NCBI RefSeq assembly: GCF_003001675.1
Contig: NZ_PVYW01000001.1
Span: 578,029 to 642,028, forward strand
DNA length: 64,000 nucleotides
Source of the DNA: Cohnella sp. SGD-V74
GTDB taxonomy: Bacteria; Bacillota; Bacilli; Paenibacillales; Paenibacillaceae
Direction: 5' to 3'
Made by a program: the position numbers and the translations under genes. The number at the start of each line of letters is the position of its first letter. Positions within the stretch are counted from its first letter, which is position 1. This document shows, in pieces, positions 51,655 to 62,489 of this stretch. The notes below the pieces were generated by a model that saw only the letters and a list, made by a program, of their open reading frames with translations, made no database searches and was not told the origin of the DNA.

Positions 51655-52795
51655 CGGAAAATTGGCGGACGACGCGGTATTGCGCGAAGCCGGCCAGCAA
51701 GATAAGAACGGCCAGCGCTGTAAACAGCGTCTCCCCGCCTCCGTACTCGAGCAGCAGTCCTCCCAGCACGGGCCCAAGTCCTCTGGACATCAGGTGGCTC
51801 GTCCCGTATACAGAGAAGTAGAAGCCGCGCTGCTCAGCCGGAGCCATAACGGATACGGCCTTCTGCATGTGCGGCCCGAAGATCATCTCCCCGATCGTAA
51901 ACACGAATTCCGCGATGAACAGCCAGACGATGACGGTCGAATATCCGTAACCGAGCGCCACGACGGCAAACAGTCCGTAAGAGGCGCCGATCACGAGATG
52001 AGAGCGCATCGCCTCCGTTTTTCTGGCAATCCAGATTTGCATGGCGATGACCATCACGCCGTTAAAAGTCAAAATGGAAGCGAGCAGCGTCCGGTAATGC
52101 TCGAAATTCGTTTGCAGATGCAGCGGAAACGTCGATTCGACCTGAGCGTACAGCAAGCCGACCGGTAAGCTGAACAGCGTCATCCACAGCAGCGTCTTGT
52201 GCTCCGCCCAGCGAAACTTCGTCCTCCGCGGAGCCCGCAGCACCCGGCCGGACGCGTCCCGGGCCGCCCGAGGCATCGTCTCCGGCAGCTTAAACGCGAT
52301 CAACAAGCCGTACAGCAGGAAGGACAGCGCCGAGATAAGGAAAACCGCGGACGGATTCCAGTCGAACATCAGCAAACCGAGCACGGGACCGACCGCAGCC
52401 CCTACGTTAAATGCGGTATGCATCAAGGCAAACACTTCCGCGCGCTTGTTCTCCGGCACCATGTCCGTAATCTGCGCATTCGCGGCCGGCATAAACAGAG
52501 CAAAGCCGATCCCGTTCACGATCGAGATTGCCGCGTAATGCCACACGTCTTCCGCGAACACGTAGCCGACCATGCAGGCCATCTGCAGCGCGAGAGCCGC
52601 CGTCATCAACGGCTTCCGCCCGAAGCGGTCGCTCCAGCCGCCTCCGTACCAACTGACGAGCAATCCGCACAGCGGCTGCAGACCGACGATAATCATCGGC
52701 AGAATAATCGAGCCTTCCATTTTATCGTAGAGATAGAGAACCAGAAAAGGGCGAATCATAAAACTCGTAATCGTCGTTAACGCCGAGCCGAGCAC
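51644..52795 (-). CDS. Major facilitator superfamily transporter
   Basis: About 383 residues from the GTG at 52795, with about 12 hydrophobic segments. The MFS loop motif is WSDRFGRKPLM (~60), and a multidrug-type segment GLQPLCGLLVSWYGG precedes it. The open frame continues 18 codons upstream as sensible membrane-protein sequence (INRYDAGIWIRVLG) to a stop near 52858, with no ATG, GTG or TTG start in that part. The true N terminus may therefore be longer than the given start. An ATG at 52859 is in another frame. Substrate unknown. Confidence 0.85.
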   Translation of the reverse strand: MLGSALTTITSFMIRPFLVLYLYDKMEGSIILPMIIVGLQPLCGLLVSWYGGGWSDRFGRKPLMTAALALQMACMVGYVFAEDVWHYAAISIVNGIGFALFMPAANAQITDMVPENKRAEVFALMHTAFNVGAAVGPVLGLLMFDWNPSAVFLISALSFLLYGLLIAFKLPETMPRAARDASGRVLRAPRRTKFRWAEHKTLLWMTLFSLPVGLLYAQVESTFPLHLQTNFEHYRTLLASILTFNGVMVIAMQIWIARKTEAMRSHLVIGASYGLFAVVALGYGYSTVIVWLFIAEFVFTIGEMIFGPHMQKAVSVMAPAEQRGFYFSVYGTSHLMSRGLGPVLGGLLLEYGGGETLFTALAVLILLAGFAQYRVVRQFSEAA

Positions 52796-52924
52796 CCTGA
52801 TCCAGATTCCCGCGTCGTAGCGGTTGATTGCGTGTGCGATTCTCTTGATCTTCCTTCATTCCTCTGCATCGTCTTGGGAGTAACCCAAGCATTATAACAC
52901 AGAAGAATAGACACAGAATTAAGC

Positions 52925-52955
52925 AAAAATCCCCATCCGGCAGCCGGAGGGGATT
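52925..52955 (-). terminator. Terminator after the small membrane protein gene
   Basis: AATCCCC-x-CCGG type arms at 52928-52940 and 52944-52955 form a long stem, followed on the minus strand by TTTTTGC. It lies 28 bp past the stop codon of the gene at 52983. Confidence 0.75.
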
Positions 52956-52982
52956 CCGCGAGGGGCGTTGCGCCCGCTCTGC

Positions 52983-53417
52983 TTACGCCTTATACCAAGG
53001 CACTTGCATAAACCAAATGATGACCAAAAACAGAACGAAAATGATCGTGCTGAGCGTCTGCACTTTCGAGATCGAAGCGCTGGCGCTCTCGCCCTTGACG
53101 GATGCTTCCGCGATTCGCTTAAGCGGTCCTTGGACGATGCCGCTGAGGGCGCCGATCGCGAGGAACAGGATGCCTACCGTCACGATCCAGGAGACGGCAT
53201 AAGACACGTTTAATCCGGTCAACAGATAGCCGCCCGTGATCAGTTGGAGAACCAGGGCATACTGCCCGATTCTGCCGCCGGAGATCAACCCGCGAGCCAG
53301 CCCTTCCTGCGCGGTGCCGGACAATTGCTTGAACTTCCCGGCCACGAACGGCAGGATCGCGTACACGCCCATGCCGACCGCGCCTACTACGTGCAAAAAC
53401 AACATTACATTCGCCAT
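52983..53417 (-). CDS. Four-segment integral membrane protein (DUF2269-like)
   Basis: A 144-residue protein with four hydrophobic helices at about 3-25, 45-65, 72-95 and 122-140, separated by short basic loops. ANVMLFLHVVGAVGMG resembles the first helix of DUF2269/CopD-like small membrane proteins with a conserved histidine. ATG 53417 fits; the open frame extends upstream as unrelated sequence. It is upstream of the MFS gene and downstream of the mdh terminator. Function unknown. Confidence 0.78.
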   Translation of the reverse strand: MANVMLFLHVVGAVGMGVYAILPFVAGKFKQLSGTAQEGLARGLISGGRIGQYALVLQLITGGYLLTGLNVSYAVSWIVTVGILFLAIGALSGIVQGPLKRIAEASVKGESASASISKVQTLSTIIFVLFLVIIWFMQVPWYKA

Positions 53418-53550
53418 TCGTCGAAACCTCCAATATTGATCAACCAAACTAAGACATCCTAAGTATACACAAAAAAATGGACGAGCAAAACTTTTCGAGC
53501 CTGGGCGGCTGGGTTTCGGCTTCTTCTCGCTGCCCAACTCGCCCAAGACG

Positions 53551-53595
53551 CAAAAAAATCGCCGAAGACCTGCTTCGAGGCAGGCTTTCGGCGAT
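53551..53595 (-). terminator. Terminator of the citZ-icd-mdh cluster
   Basis: AATCGCCGAA (53556-53565) pairs with TTCGGCGATT (53586-53595), and an inner CCTGC/GCAGG stem adds to it. The minus-strand end has a run of seven T. It lies 20 bp past the mdh stop codon. Confidence 0.85.
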
Positions 53596-53614
53596 TCCGA
53601 GACGTCTTGATCCG

Positions 53615-54559
<945 letters not shown>

Positions 54560-54685
54560 TTGATTGCCTCCTTTGTCATTTTGCCTTTTCCCGCATAACC
54601 CCGTTATGCGGGGAGAACCGCCGCCTATGCAGGCGACGGTTCATTCCCCTTGCGATTCATCCCCTTGCGGGCGACGGAATCTTAT

Positions 54686-55978
54686 TTAGAAGTTCTTGAT
54701 GATCTCGTCAGCGAACTCGGAGCATTTCACTTCCGTAGCGCCTTCCATCAGACGGGCGAAGTCGTAAGTAACGACTTTGCTGCCGATCGATTTCTCGAGG
54801 CCTTTGTAGATCAGGTCGGCCGCTTCCAGCCAGCCGAGGTGCTCGAGCATCATAACGCCGGACAGAATAACGGAGCCCGGGTTGACGACGTCTTTGTCCG
54901 CATATTTAGGAGCTGTGCCGTGCGTCGCTTCGAAGATCGCATGGCCGGTCACATAGTTAATGTTCGCTCCCGGAGCGATTCCGATTCCGCCGACTTGAGC
55001 AGCCAGCGCGTCGGACAGGTAATCGCCGTTCAGGTTCAGCGTCGCGATGACGTCGAAGTCTGTCGGACGGGTCAGAACTTGCTGCAGAGCGATGTCGGCG
55101 ATGGCGTCCTTTACCAGGATTTTGCCTTCGTCCAGAGCCGCTTTCTGAGCCGCGTTAGCCGCCGCTTCGCCTTGCTCGGCTTTGATGACGTCGTATTGGC
55201 CCCAAGTGAACACTTTGTCGCCGAATTCTTGCTCGGCCACTTCGTAGCCCCAGTTTTTGAACGCGCCTTCCGTGAACTTCATGATGTTGCCTTTGTGTAC
55301 GAGCGTAACGGATTTGCGGTTATGCTTGATCGCGTATTCGATCGCGGCGCGCACGAGACGCTTGGAACCTTCCGCGGAAACCGGCTTGATGCCGATGCCC
55401 GAAGTTTCCGGGAAGCGGATTTTTTTGACGCCCATTTCGTTTTGCAGGAACTCGAGCACTTTTTTGACTTCTTCCGTACCGGATTGGTACTCGATGCCGG
55501 CATAGATGTCTTCCGTGTTTTCGCGGAAAATGACCATGTCTACGAGTTCCGGACGCTTAACCGGGGAAGGAACGCCCGTGAAGTAGCGAACCGGACGCAA
55601 GCAGACGTACAGGTCCAGCTCTTGGCGAAGAGCAACGTTCAGAGAGCGGATGCCGCCGCCGATCGGCGTAGTCAGAGGACCTTTGATCGCGATGATCATC
55701 TCGCGGATCGCTTCGAGCGTATCGTTAGGCAGCCATTCGCCGTAAGTATTGAATGCCTTCTCGCCGGCAAACACTTCGTACCAAGCGATTTGTTTCTCGC
55801 CGTTGTAAGCTTTCTCGACTGCCGCGTCGAGCACGCGCTTGGAAGCTTTCCAGATGTCGCGGCCCGTGCCGTCGCCTTCGATGAAAGGAATGATCGGATT
55901 GTTAGGTACGTTCAGTACGCCGTTCGTTACCGTGATTTTCTCGCCGGAAGTCGGCGCTGCGAATTTTTCGAGTTTCAT
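54686..55978 (-). CDS. icd: Isocitrate dehydrogenase (NADP)
   Basis: A 430-residue NADP-dependent isocitrate dehydrogenase producing 2-oxoglutarate. [13 protein letters not shown] (~32) opens the fold. [20 protein letters not shown] contains substrate residues, including the regulatory serine position of prokaryotic Icd. [15 protein letters not shown] and [12 protein letters not shown] are conserved active-site segments. ATG 55978 gives the expected N terminus; the frame is open a further 29 codons without family sequence. It lies 112 bp after citZ. Confidence 0.96.
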   Translation of the reverse strand: MKLEKFAAPTSGEKITVTNGVLNVPNNPIIPFIEGDGTGRDIWKASKRVLDAAVEKAYNGEKQIAWYEVFAGEKAFNTYGEWLPNDTLEAIREMIIAIKGPLTTPIGGGIRSLNVALRQELDLYVCLRPVRYFTGVPSPVKRPELVDMVIFRENTEDIYAGIEYQSGTEEVKKVLEFLQNEMGVKKIRFPETSGIGIKPVSAEGSKRLVRAAIEYAIKHNRKSVTLVHKGNIMKFTEGAFKNWGYEVAEQEFGDKVFTWGQYDVIKAEQGEAAANAAQKAALDEGKILVKDAIADIALQQVLTRPTDFDVIATLNLNGDYLSDALAAQVGGIGIAPGANINYVTGHAIFEATHGTAPKYADKDVVNPGSVILSGVMMLEHLGWLEAADLIYKGLEKSIGSKVVTYDFARLMEGATEVKCSEFADEIIKNF

Positions 55979-56090
55979 AATTACGTTACTCCTCCTGAAT
56001 AATGATCTATTTGTCATCTCGCGAAGAACCGGCGGCCCGCCCCCGCGGTACGAGGATGGAGGCAACCCGCCGGCACACAGCTATGCTGCT

Positions 56091-57206
56091 TTAACCTCTT
56101 TGGGAGATCGGCGCGTAGTGCTGGTCTACCGGACCGACATATTCCGCGCGCGGGCGGATCAGACGGTTGTCTTCGTATTGCTCCAAAATGTGGGCCGTCC
56201 AGCCGGATACGCGGCTGATCGCGAAGATCGGCGTGAACAGGTCGCGCGGAATGCCCAGCATCGTGTAGCAGGAAGCCGAGTAGAAATCCACGTTCGGCTT
56301 AAGCCCCTTCTGGCCGGTGACGAGCTCCTCGATCTTGACGGACATCTCGTACAGCGTCATATCGCCTTTCAGCTCGCCGAGCTGGCGGGACATCTGCATC
56401 AGATGCTTGGCGCGAGGATCGCCGTTCTTGTAGACGCGGTGGCCGAAGCCCATGATCTTGACCTTGTTGTCCAGCTTGTTCTGGATGTAAGGCTCCACGT
56501 TCGCCAAGGAACCGATCTCGTCGAGCATGACCATGACCGCTTCGTTCGCTCCGCCGTGCAGCGGGCCCTTCAGAGCTCCGATCGCCGACGTGACGCCGGA
56601 ATAGATGTCCGACAGCGTCGCGACCGTGACGCGGGACGCGAAGGTCGAAGCGTTCAGCTCGTGGTCGGCGTGAAGGACGAGCGCTTTGTCCATCGCTTCG
56701 ATGGCGACTTGCGCCGGCTCTTCGCCTGTCAGCATATAGAGGAAGTTATGCGCGACGCCCGCGCCCTTCTTCGGAGCGACCGGCTCTTTGCCTTCGCGGA
56801 TTCGCGCGAACGCGGCGACGACCGTCGGCAGCTGCGCTTGCAGTCTGACCGCTTTGCGGTAGTTCGCTTCCTTGCTCATGTCGTTCGCTTCGCTATCGTA
56901 TAGGGCCAAACTGGATACGGCCGTGCGCAGCGCGGCCATCGAGTTGGCGTTCTTCGGGTATAAGCGCAGGCCTTCGATAACTTCGGCCGGAACGGAAGCG
57001 TATTCGCCGAGCTGAGCTTGCAATTCGTCAAGCTGCGATTGAGTAGGAAGCTTGCCGTGCCACAGCAAATAAACGACTTCCTCGAACGAAGCCTTTTCCG
57101 CGAGTTCGTCGATGTTAATGCCTTGATAGGTCAGGACGCCGTCGATAATGGAACTGATGGAAGACTTCGCGGCGACGATTCCCTCAAGGCCCTTGGTTGC
57201 TGTCAT
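56091..57206 (-). CDS. citZ: Citrate synthase
   Basis: A 371-residue citrate synthase that condenses acetyl-CoA and oxaloacetate. Catalytic histidines are in LHADHELNAST and MGFGHRVYKNGDPR, and the aspartate is in NVDFYSA. LEGIVAAKSSISSI and LTYQGINIDELAE form the N terminus of the small Gram-positive enzyme. ATG 57206 has GGAGA upstream; the frame extends further without family sequence. It is the first gene of citZ-icd-mdh. Confidence 0.96.
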   Translation of the reverse strand: MTATKGLEGIVAAKSSISSIIDGVLTYQGINIDELAEKASFEEVVYLLWHGKLPTQSQLDELQAQLGEYASVPAEVIEGLRLYPKNANSMAALRTAVSSLALYDSEANDMSKEANYRKAVRLQAQLPTVVAAFARIREGKEPVAPKKGAGVAHNFLYMLTGEEPAQVAIEAMDKALVLHADHELNASTFASRVTVATLSDIYSGVTSAIGALKGPLHGGANEAVMVMLDEIGSLANVEPYIQNKLDNKVKIMGFGHRVYKNGDPRAKHLMQMSRQLGELKGDMTLYEMSVKIEELVTGQKGLKPNVDFYSASCYTMLGIPRDLFTPIFAISRVSGWTAHILEQYEDNRLIRPRAEYVGPVDQHYAPISQRG

Positions 57207-57480
57207 ATTTTTCTCTCTCCTTTGACCGGAAAATTCATGTCCGCCGGCTTGTCTGCCCTGTCGCCGGGGAATGCCCGCATAAGTCTGCGCGCAAGCTAGA
57301 AGCGCTCCCAGCTCGATATTGTACGCAAACCGTAACAATCTTAACATTTTTTGACCTTTTTTAATGATAATCGATTTCACAGGCGAATGGAACCGATGGG
57401 GGCATAAAAATGCTTTATCGGACCTATCACGAATCGTTCTTGAACAAGCGACTCTATAATCATTTGCTTAAAGCCCCTAA

Positions 57481-57509
57481 TTATTCCACCGGACGATTTA
57501 TGATACAAT
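57481..57509 (+). promoter_or_regulatory. Possible ppx promoter
   Basis: TTATTC (57481-57486) and TACAAT (57504-57509) are spaced by 17 nt, 48 bp before the ppx start. The -35 match is poor. No 11-bp-periodic hexamers are seen here, unlike the ppk promoter. Confidence 0.35.
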
Positions 57510-57557
57510 GTAACGAACAATGTCTAAGAAGGTTTGAACGTTTGGAGGACTCGCAGC

Positions 57558-59123
57558 ATGCATACGACGACGAACCGGGTAACCGGAATTATAGATATCG
57601 GCTCCAACACCGTCCGCCTGTCCGTCTATCAGATTTCCGGCAACGGAGCTTACAGGGTTGTCGACCAGGGACGCTGGTCCGCCAGGCTGAGCCAGCGCAT
57701 GGCGGCGGACGGCACGCTGCCCGCTGAAGCGGCGAACGAGCTTGCGGAAGTGCTGCGGCATTACGTCCGCATCTGCGCCAAGCACGGAGCCGAGCGGATT
57801 CGCGCCGTGGCCACGGCGGCGATCCGGCAAGCCGTCAACCGCGAAGAAGTCATCGCACGCCTTCGCTCCGCCTCCGGCCTCGACATCGAAATTCTGTCCG
57901 GCGAAGAGGAAGCGCGCATCGGAAGCGTGGCAATGCTGAACAGCTTGCCGCTCGACGACGGTTTCGTCGTGGATATCGGAGGCGGCAGCACAGAGATCAC
58001 GCTTCTTCGAAACCGGGAAGTCGTCTCCGCCGTGTCGTTCCCGATCGGGTGCGTGAACGTCTCCGCCCGTTACGGCCTCGGAGAAGGCCCCGTGCCCCAG
58101 GAAACGTTGAACGAGATATTCGCCGATACCAAGCGCCTGCTTGAGGGGGCCGACTGGATCGCCAAGCATCCCGGGCTGCCGCTGATCGGACTGGGCGGAA
58201 CGGTCCGCGCGCTGGCCAAGCTTCGGCAGCGCGAATCCGGCTACCCGTTCCCGCATCTGCACGGATACGAGATGTCCGAGGCCGACGTATCCGGCGCACT
58301 GGAGGATCTCGCCCGCATTGCCGTTCCCCAGCGCCGCAAGCGCCCCGGCTTGTCCAAGGATCGCGGCGACGTCATCGTGCCGGGACTCGCCGTCTTGCTC
58401 GGCGTAATGAAGCATACGCGGGCTTCGACGCTGGCCGTCTGCGGCACCGGATTGCGCGACGGGCTGTTCTACGAAACGTGCGAGCCGTATCCGCTGCCCG
58501 CCTCTGTCGGCGACGTGCTGGAGGAAAGCGTGCGGAATCTGAACGCGCTGTATCCCGCCGCGCCGGGCGAGCATCTGCGTCAAGTGCGCAAGCTGGCCGC
58601 GGCGCTGTTCGAGCGGCTGGCCGGCTCGTCGCCGCTGCCGGAGGAAAGCCGCAGGCTGCTGGAGACTGCCGTCAGCCTGTCCCGGATCGGCGCGACGATC
58701 GACTACAACGACTGCGCCGATCATACGTTCTACATGCTTCTTCATACCCATTGGAACGGCTTGTCCCACCGCGAGACAATTCTGACCGCGGCGATCGCCT
58801 CGTACCGGAGCTCCAGCTCATCCAGAAGAAAGCTGTCGCCCTATCAATCCTTGCTTCGGGACGACGACCAAGAGACGGTCGTCAGGCTGGGAACGCTGCT
58901 GCTGCTCGCCTCGGCGCTGGATCGCAGCGAGTCCCAAGCGATCTCCGCGCTCGGGATCGCCGTCGAAGACAAGAAGCTCCGGCTGCTCGCCGAGTCCGAG
59001 GACCCTCTGCCGGTCGAGCGGATGGAAGTCGCCAACATGGCCAAGGAATTCAAGAAAGTATGGGGCATGACTCCCGAATTGCAAGTTGTCCGGACAAACG
59101 CCGCCTCCGCGGACCGTCTATGA
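57558..59123 (+). CDS. ppx: Exopolyphosphatase (Ppx/GppA family)
   Basis: A 521-residue exopolyphosphatase that removes terminal phosphate from polyphosphate. The actin-like ATPase fold shows phosphate-1 motif IIDIGSNTVRLSV (~9) and phosphate-2 motif VVDIGGGSTEI (~140). ILSGEEEARIG carries the catalytic glutamate region, and GLGGTVRALAKL follows. The C-terminal ~210 residues form the helical HD-like domain. ATG 57558 has GGAGGA upstream. It converges with ppk and overlaps its end by 6 bp, so polyphosphate breakdown and synthesis genes lie tail to tail. Confidence 0.93.
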   Translation: MHTTTNRVTGIIDIGSNTVRLSVYQISGNGAYRVVDQGRWSARLSQRMAADGTLPAEAANELAEVLRHYVRICAKHGAERIRAVATAAIRQAVNREEVIARLRSASGLDIEILSGEEEARIGSVAMLNSLPLDDGFVVDIGGGSTEITLLRNREVVSAVSFPIGCVNVSARYGLGEGPVPQETLNEIFADTKRLLEGADWIAKHPGLPLIGLGGTVRALAKLRQRESGYPFPHLHGYEMSEADVSGALEDLARIAVPQRRKRPGLSKDRGDVIVPGLAVLLGVMKHTRASTLAVCGTGLRDGLFYETCEPYPLPASVGDVLEESVRNLNALYPAAPGEHLRQVRKLAAALFERLAGSSPLPEESRRLLETAVSLSRIGATIDYNDCADHTFYMLLHTHWNGLSHRETILTAAIASYRSSSSSRRKLSPYQSLLRDDDQETVVRLGTLLLLASALDRSESQAISALGIAVEDKKLRLLAESEDPLPVERMEVANMAKEFKKVWGMTPELQVVRTNAASADRL

Positions 59124-61205
59124 GTCGAACGCCGCCGCGACCGATTTCCACAGAGGAATGTCCGCCGCTTCGAACTGGCTGCGAAGCGGCGCCAGCTCGT
59201 TCGTCACACGGGCGTACGAGCCCGTCGGTTGAAGCTCTCTTGCCTTGACGTTGTCGGCCAAGTTCATCTGCAGCACGTTCATCAGCATCAGACGAAGTCC
59301 CTTGTCGTACACCGGACACATCAGCTCGACCCTGCGGTTCAAATTCCGGGTCATCCAGTCCGCGCTGGAAATGTACACTTCCTCGTTGCCTCCGGCGGAC
59401 ACCGCGAGTATTCTCGCATGCTCGAGATAGCGATCGACGATGCTGACGACCCGGATGTTCTCGCTCAGCTCCGGAACGCCGGGGCGCAGGCAGCATACCC
59501 CTCTGACGATCAGATCGATTTTAACCCCCGCCTGAGACGCCTCGTACAGCTTGTCGATCATCGACTGGTTCGACAGCGAGTTCATCTTCGCCACGATCCG
59601 CGCGGTTTTGCCCGCTTGGGCGTTGGCGATCTCCCGGTCGATCAGCTCGAACAGCTTCGGCTTCAGGCCGACCGGCGCCACGGCGAAAGCCGACCACAGA
59701 TGAGGCGCCGAATACCCCGTCATTTCGTTGAACAGCGCGGTCGCGTCCGCTCCGATGGCCGGATGGCTCGTGAACAGTCCCGCGTCGGTATAGAAGCGCG
59801 CCGTGCTCTCGTTGTAGTTCCCCGTCCCCACGTGCACGTATCTTCTGAGCGCTGCGTCTTCCTTGCGCACGACGAGCGTGATTTTCGCATGCGTTTTTAA
59901 TCCGACCAGACCGTACACGACATGGCATCCCGATTTCTCGAGCTGACGCGCCCAGGCGATGTTGCGAGCTTCGTCGAACCTCGCCTTGATCTCCACGACA
60001 ACCGTCACCTGCTTGCCGGATTCGGCCGCGCTCGACAACGCCTGAATGAGCACGGAGTTGACGTTGACCCGGTACAGCGTCATCTTGATTGCAAGCACGT
60101 CGGGATCGGCCGCCGCTTGCAGCACGAAATCGTTAACGATCTCGAACGATTCGTACGGATGATAGACGAGCACGTCCCTCTCCCGGAGCACGGACAGAAT
60201 GTCGTCGGTCTCGTCGAACTCCTCGGGATATACCGGCTCGTACTTCGGATAACGGAGATGATCGTAATTCGGGAGGGCCGCGGCGAATTTGGACAGGAAG
60301 CCCAGGTCCAGCGGTCCGTCGATCTCGTCGATAAACTCGTCGGACAGCTCCAGCTCGTCCTTTAGCAGATCGAGCGCTTCCGAATGAATGCCTTTCTCGA
60401 CCTCGAGCCTTACCGGCAATCCTCTCTGGCGGCGGCGCAGCTCCTTCTCGATCTCCTGGAGCAAATCGTCCGCGCCCTCCTCATTAGGCGTCAAGTCGGA
60501 ATTGCGCGTCGCGCGGAAAGCGTGCACCGCTACGACGCGGTATCCGCTGAACAGCAAGCCGATATGCTCCTTGATCAAATCCTCAAGCAGCAGATAGACG
60601 AGCTTGCGGCTGTTTCTCCTTCCCGGCACGAGAACCGTTCGGGCCAGAATCGAAGGCACCTGAACGATCGCGCAGTACGTCTCCTCCTCGTCTTCCGGTG
60701 TCCCCGCATGCTCCCTCTTCAGAACGACGGCCAAATATTGCTCCTTGCTATGAACGAGAGGAAACGGACGACTCTGGTCGACCGCCATCGGAGTCAGTAC
60801 CGGGTAGACGATCTGTTTGAAATGCTCCGTCAGAATCTGCTGCTGCTCCTGCTGCAAGTCCGCGTATGAGGCCAGCGACACGCCCTCCTTGGCCAGCAGC
60901 CTGAGCAGATCACGATACGTCCGGTACTGTTCCCGCACCATCCGTATGCTCCGTTTCATCAGTCGCTTAAGCAATCCTTGGGGCGTGTAGCCGGTAAAAT
61001 CCGTTTTCGAGTAGCCGGCTTTGCTCTGAGCTTGTAATCCCGCGACCCTGACGCTCATAAACTCATCTAGGTTGCTCTGCACGATGGACAGAAACTGCAA
61101 TCGCTCCAGAAGGGGAGTGCCCGGATCTTCGGCTTCTTCGAGCACCCGCCTGTTGAATTCCAGCCAGCTTAAATCGCGGTTAATGTATTTCTTGACGCTA
61201 GACAA
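59118..61205 (-). CDS. ppk: Polyphosphate kinase 1
   Basis: A 695-residue Ppk1 that polymerises the ATP gamma-phosphate into polyphosphate. The N domain has INRDLSWLEFNRRVLEEA. The kinase core has ALSSAAESGKQVTVVVEIKARFDEA, the phospho-histidine region GLVGLKTHAKI (His ~440) and a second HKD-like motif, YISSADWMTRNLNRRVE. I chose TTG 61205, with GGGGAA five bases upstream. The ATG at 61265 has no ribosome site and overlaps the predicted -10. A candidate Pho box precedes it, implying induction in phosphate stress. Confidence 0.94.
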   Translation of the reverse strand: MSSVKKYINRDLSWLEFNRRVLEEAEDPGTPLLERLQFLSIVQSNLDEFMSVRVAGLQAQSKAGYSKTDFTGYTPQGLLKRLMKRSIRMVREQYRTYRDLLRLLAKEGVSLASYADLQQEQQQILTEHFKQIVYPVLTPMAVDQSRPFPLVHSKEQYLAVVLKREHAGTPEDEEETYCAIVQVPSILARTVLVPGRRNSRKLVYLLLEDLIKEHIGLLFSGYRVVAVHAFRATRNSDLTPNEEGADDLLQEIEKELRRRQRGLPVRLEVEKGIHSEALDLLKDELELSDEFIDEIDGPLDLGFLSKFAAALPNYDHLRYPKYEPVYPEEFDETDDILSVLRERDVLVYHPYESFEIVNDFVLQAAADPDVLAIKMTLYRVNVNSVLIQALSSAAESGKQVTVVVEIKARFDEARNIAWARQLEKSGCHVVYGLVGLKTHAKITLVVRKEDAALRRYVHVGTGNYNESTARFYTDAGLFTSHPAIGADATALFNEMTGYSAPHLWSAFAVAPVGLKPKLFELIDREIANAQAGKTARIVAKMNSLSNQSMIDKLYEASQAGVKIDLIVRGVCCLRPGVPELSENIRVVSIVDRYLEHARILAVSAGGNEEVYISSADWMTRNLNRRVELMCPVYDKGLRLMLMNVLQMNLADNVKARELQPTGSYARVTNELAPLRSQFEAADIPLWKSVAAAFDS

Positions 61206-61263
61206 TCCGCTTCCCCCTGTTCGAAATGCCAGCGACCAACTGCTGCGCCGACTTGTTTCCTTC

Positions 61264-61306
61264 ATTATGTTGGTCGATTGTAAACTCTAGATCAACGTTG
61301 CGTTAA
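61264..61306 (-). promoter_or_regulatory. Candidate Pho box and promoter of ppk
   Basis: On the minus strand TTAACG (61306-61301), TTGATC and TTTACA (61284-61279) are separated by exactly 5 nt, then 9 nt to CATAAT (61269-61264). The spacing is identical to the phoP site. It supports the TTG start at 61205. Confidence 0.65.
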
Positions 61307-61349
61307 CGGAATGTGAAATGAAATCCGGTTCGGGAAAGAGGCGATCGGC

Positions 61350-62465
61350 ATGGATCGAAAAATCGGAGCCCAGTTGTCCCGTTTACTGCTCGTGGCCGCG
61401 ATGTTGACGACGGCGCTGCTGGCGCTGTGGTGGTCGCTGCCCTTCCTGTATCCGTTCCTGCTGGGCTGGCTGCTCGCCTATGCCTTGAACCCGCTGGTCG
61501 GCCTCCTCCACGTCAGAGCGCGGCTTCCCAGATGGCTTGCGGTCGGCGTCACGCTGCTCCTGTTCACGTCGGCGCTGCTGGCGATCGCGTCCGCCCTCGT
61601 CATGCGCCTCGTCGACGAAATCGTGGCGTTGTCCCGCTCGCTGCAGAACCTTGTCGCCTGGGCGGAGAAATCGTTCAACGACTTGCTGGCCAATCCGGAA
61701 ATTCAGGACGTCATGAGCCGGATCAACGACTTCTACCTCCACAATCCCGGCTACAAGGATACAATCAACAACAGCCTCTCCAACACCGCGCAAGCGATTA
61801 CGAATACGGGAACAGGGCTGATCAGCCTGTTCTTCAGCGGCATCGTCCGCATTTTGTACTCGCTGCCCGCGGTCATGACGATCGCCATCGTCGTGCTGCT
61901 CGCCTCGTTCTTCATCGGCAAGGACTGGAACCGCTACGGAACTCGCATTCAGCTGTGGTTTCCCCGGGCGCTCGTCCGAAAAACCGGCGCGGTATGGAGA
62001 GACCTGCGCTTCGCCCTGTTCGGATACGTGCGGGCGCAGCTCATCATGATCTCCATTACGGCCGTCGTCATCATTATCGGGTTATGGCTGATCGGGGTTA
62101 AAAACGCGCTGGCGATCGGCCTCATTATCGGATTCGTGGATCTGCTTCCGTACTTGGGCGTGGGCGCCGCGATGATCCCCTGGATCGCCTACGAGTTTCT
62201 GACCGGCAATTGGACGCTCGGGACGGGGCTGTCGGTGCTGTACGGCATTATCCTCGTCGCCCGCCAGATCATCGAGCCCAAGGTGCTCGCCTCCAGCGTC
62301 GGATTGGACCCGCTGCCTACGCTGATCGCGATGTTCGCGGGTCTGAAGCTGTTCGGCATATTCGGCCTGATCATCGGGCCGATCGCCGTCGTCATCCTGA
62401 CCGCCTGCCATCGGGCGAACGTGTTCCGGGATATCGGACGCTATGTGAAATACGGCGGCCGCTAA
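61350..62465 (+). CDS. ytvI: Sporulation integral membrane protein YtvI (AI-2E transporter family)
   Basis: A 371-residue membrane protein with about eight hydrophobic segments. AI-2E family features include LLGWLLAYALNPLVGLL at the N terminus, FVDLLPYLGVGAAMIPWI (~265) and ARQIIEPKVLASSVGLDPLPTLIAMFAG near the end. YtvI is a mother-cell sporulation protein of Bacillus; export function is not established. ATG 61350 has AAAGAGG upstream. It converges with the FxsA-like gene. Confidence 0.85.
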   Translation: MDRKIGAQLSRLLLVAAMLTTALLALWWSLPFLYPFLLGWLLAYALNPLVGLLHVRARLPRWLAVGVTLLLFTSALLAIASALVMRLVDEIVALSRSLQNLVAWAEKSFNDLLANPEIQDVMSRINDFYLHNPGYKDTINNSLSNTAQAITNTGTGLISLFFSGIVRILYSLPAVMTIAIVVLLASFFIGKDWNRYGTRIQLWFPRALVRKTGAVWRDLRFALFGYVRAQLIMISITAVVIIIGLWLIGVKNALAIGLIIGFVDLLPYLGVGAAMIPWIAYEFLTGNWTLGTGLSVLYGIILVARQIIEPKVLASSVGLDPLPTLIAMFAGLKLFGIFGLIIGPIAVVILTACHRANVFRDIGRYVKYGGR

Positions 62466-62489
62466 GCGACAGCCGTATCGTTGTTATGT

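Noticed and set aside
57341..57365. Pho box between citZ and ppx (a plus-strand TTAACA)
   Set aside because: Only one good hexamer, no -10 at the expected distance, and it is about 200 bp from the ppx start.
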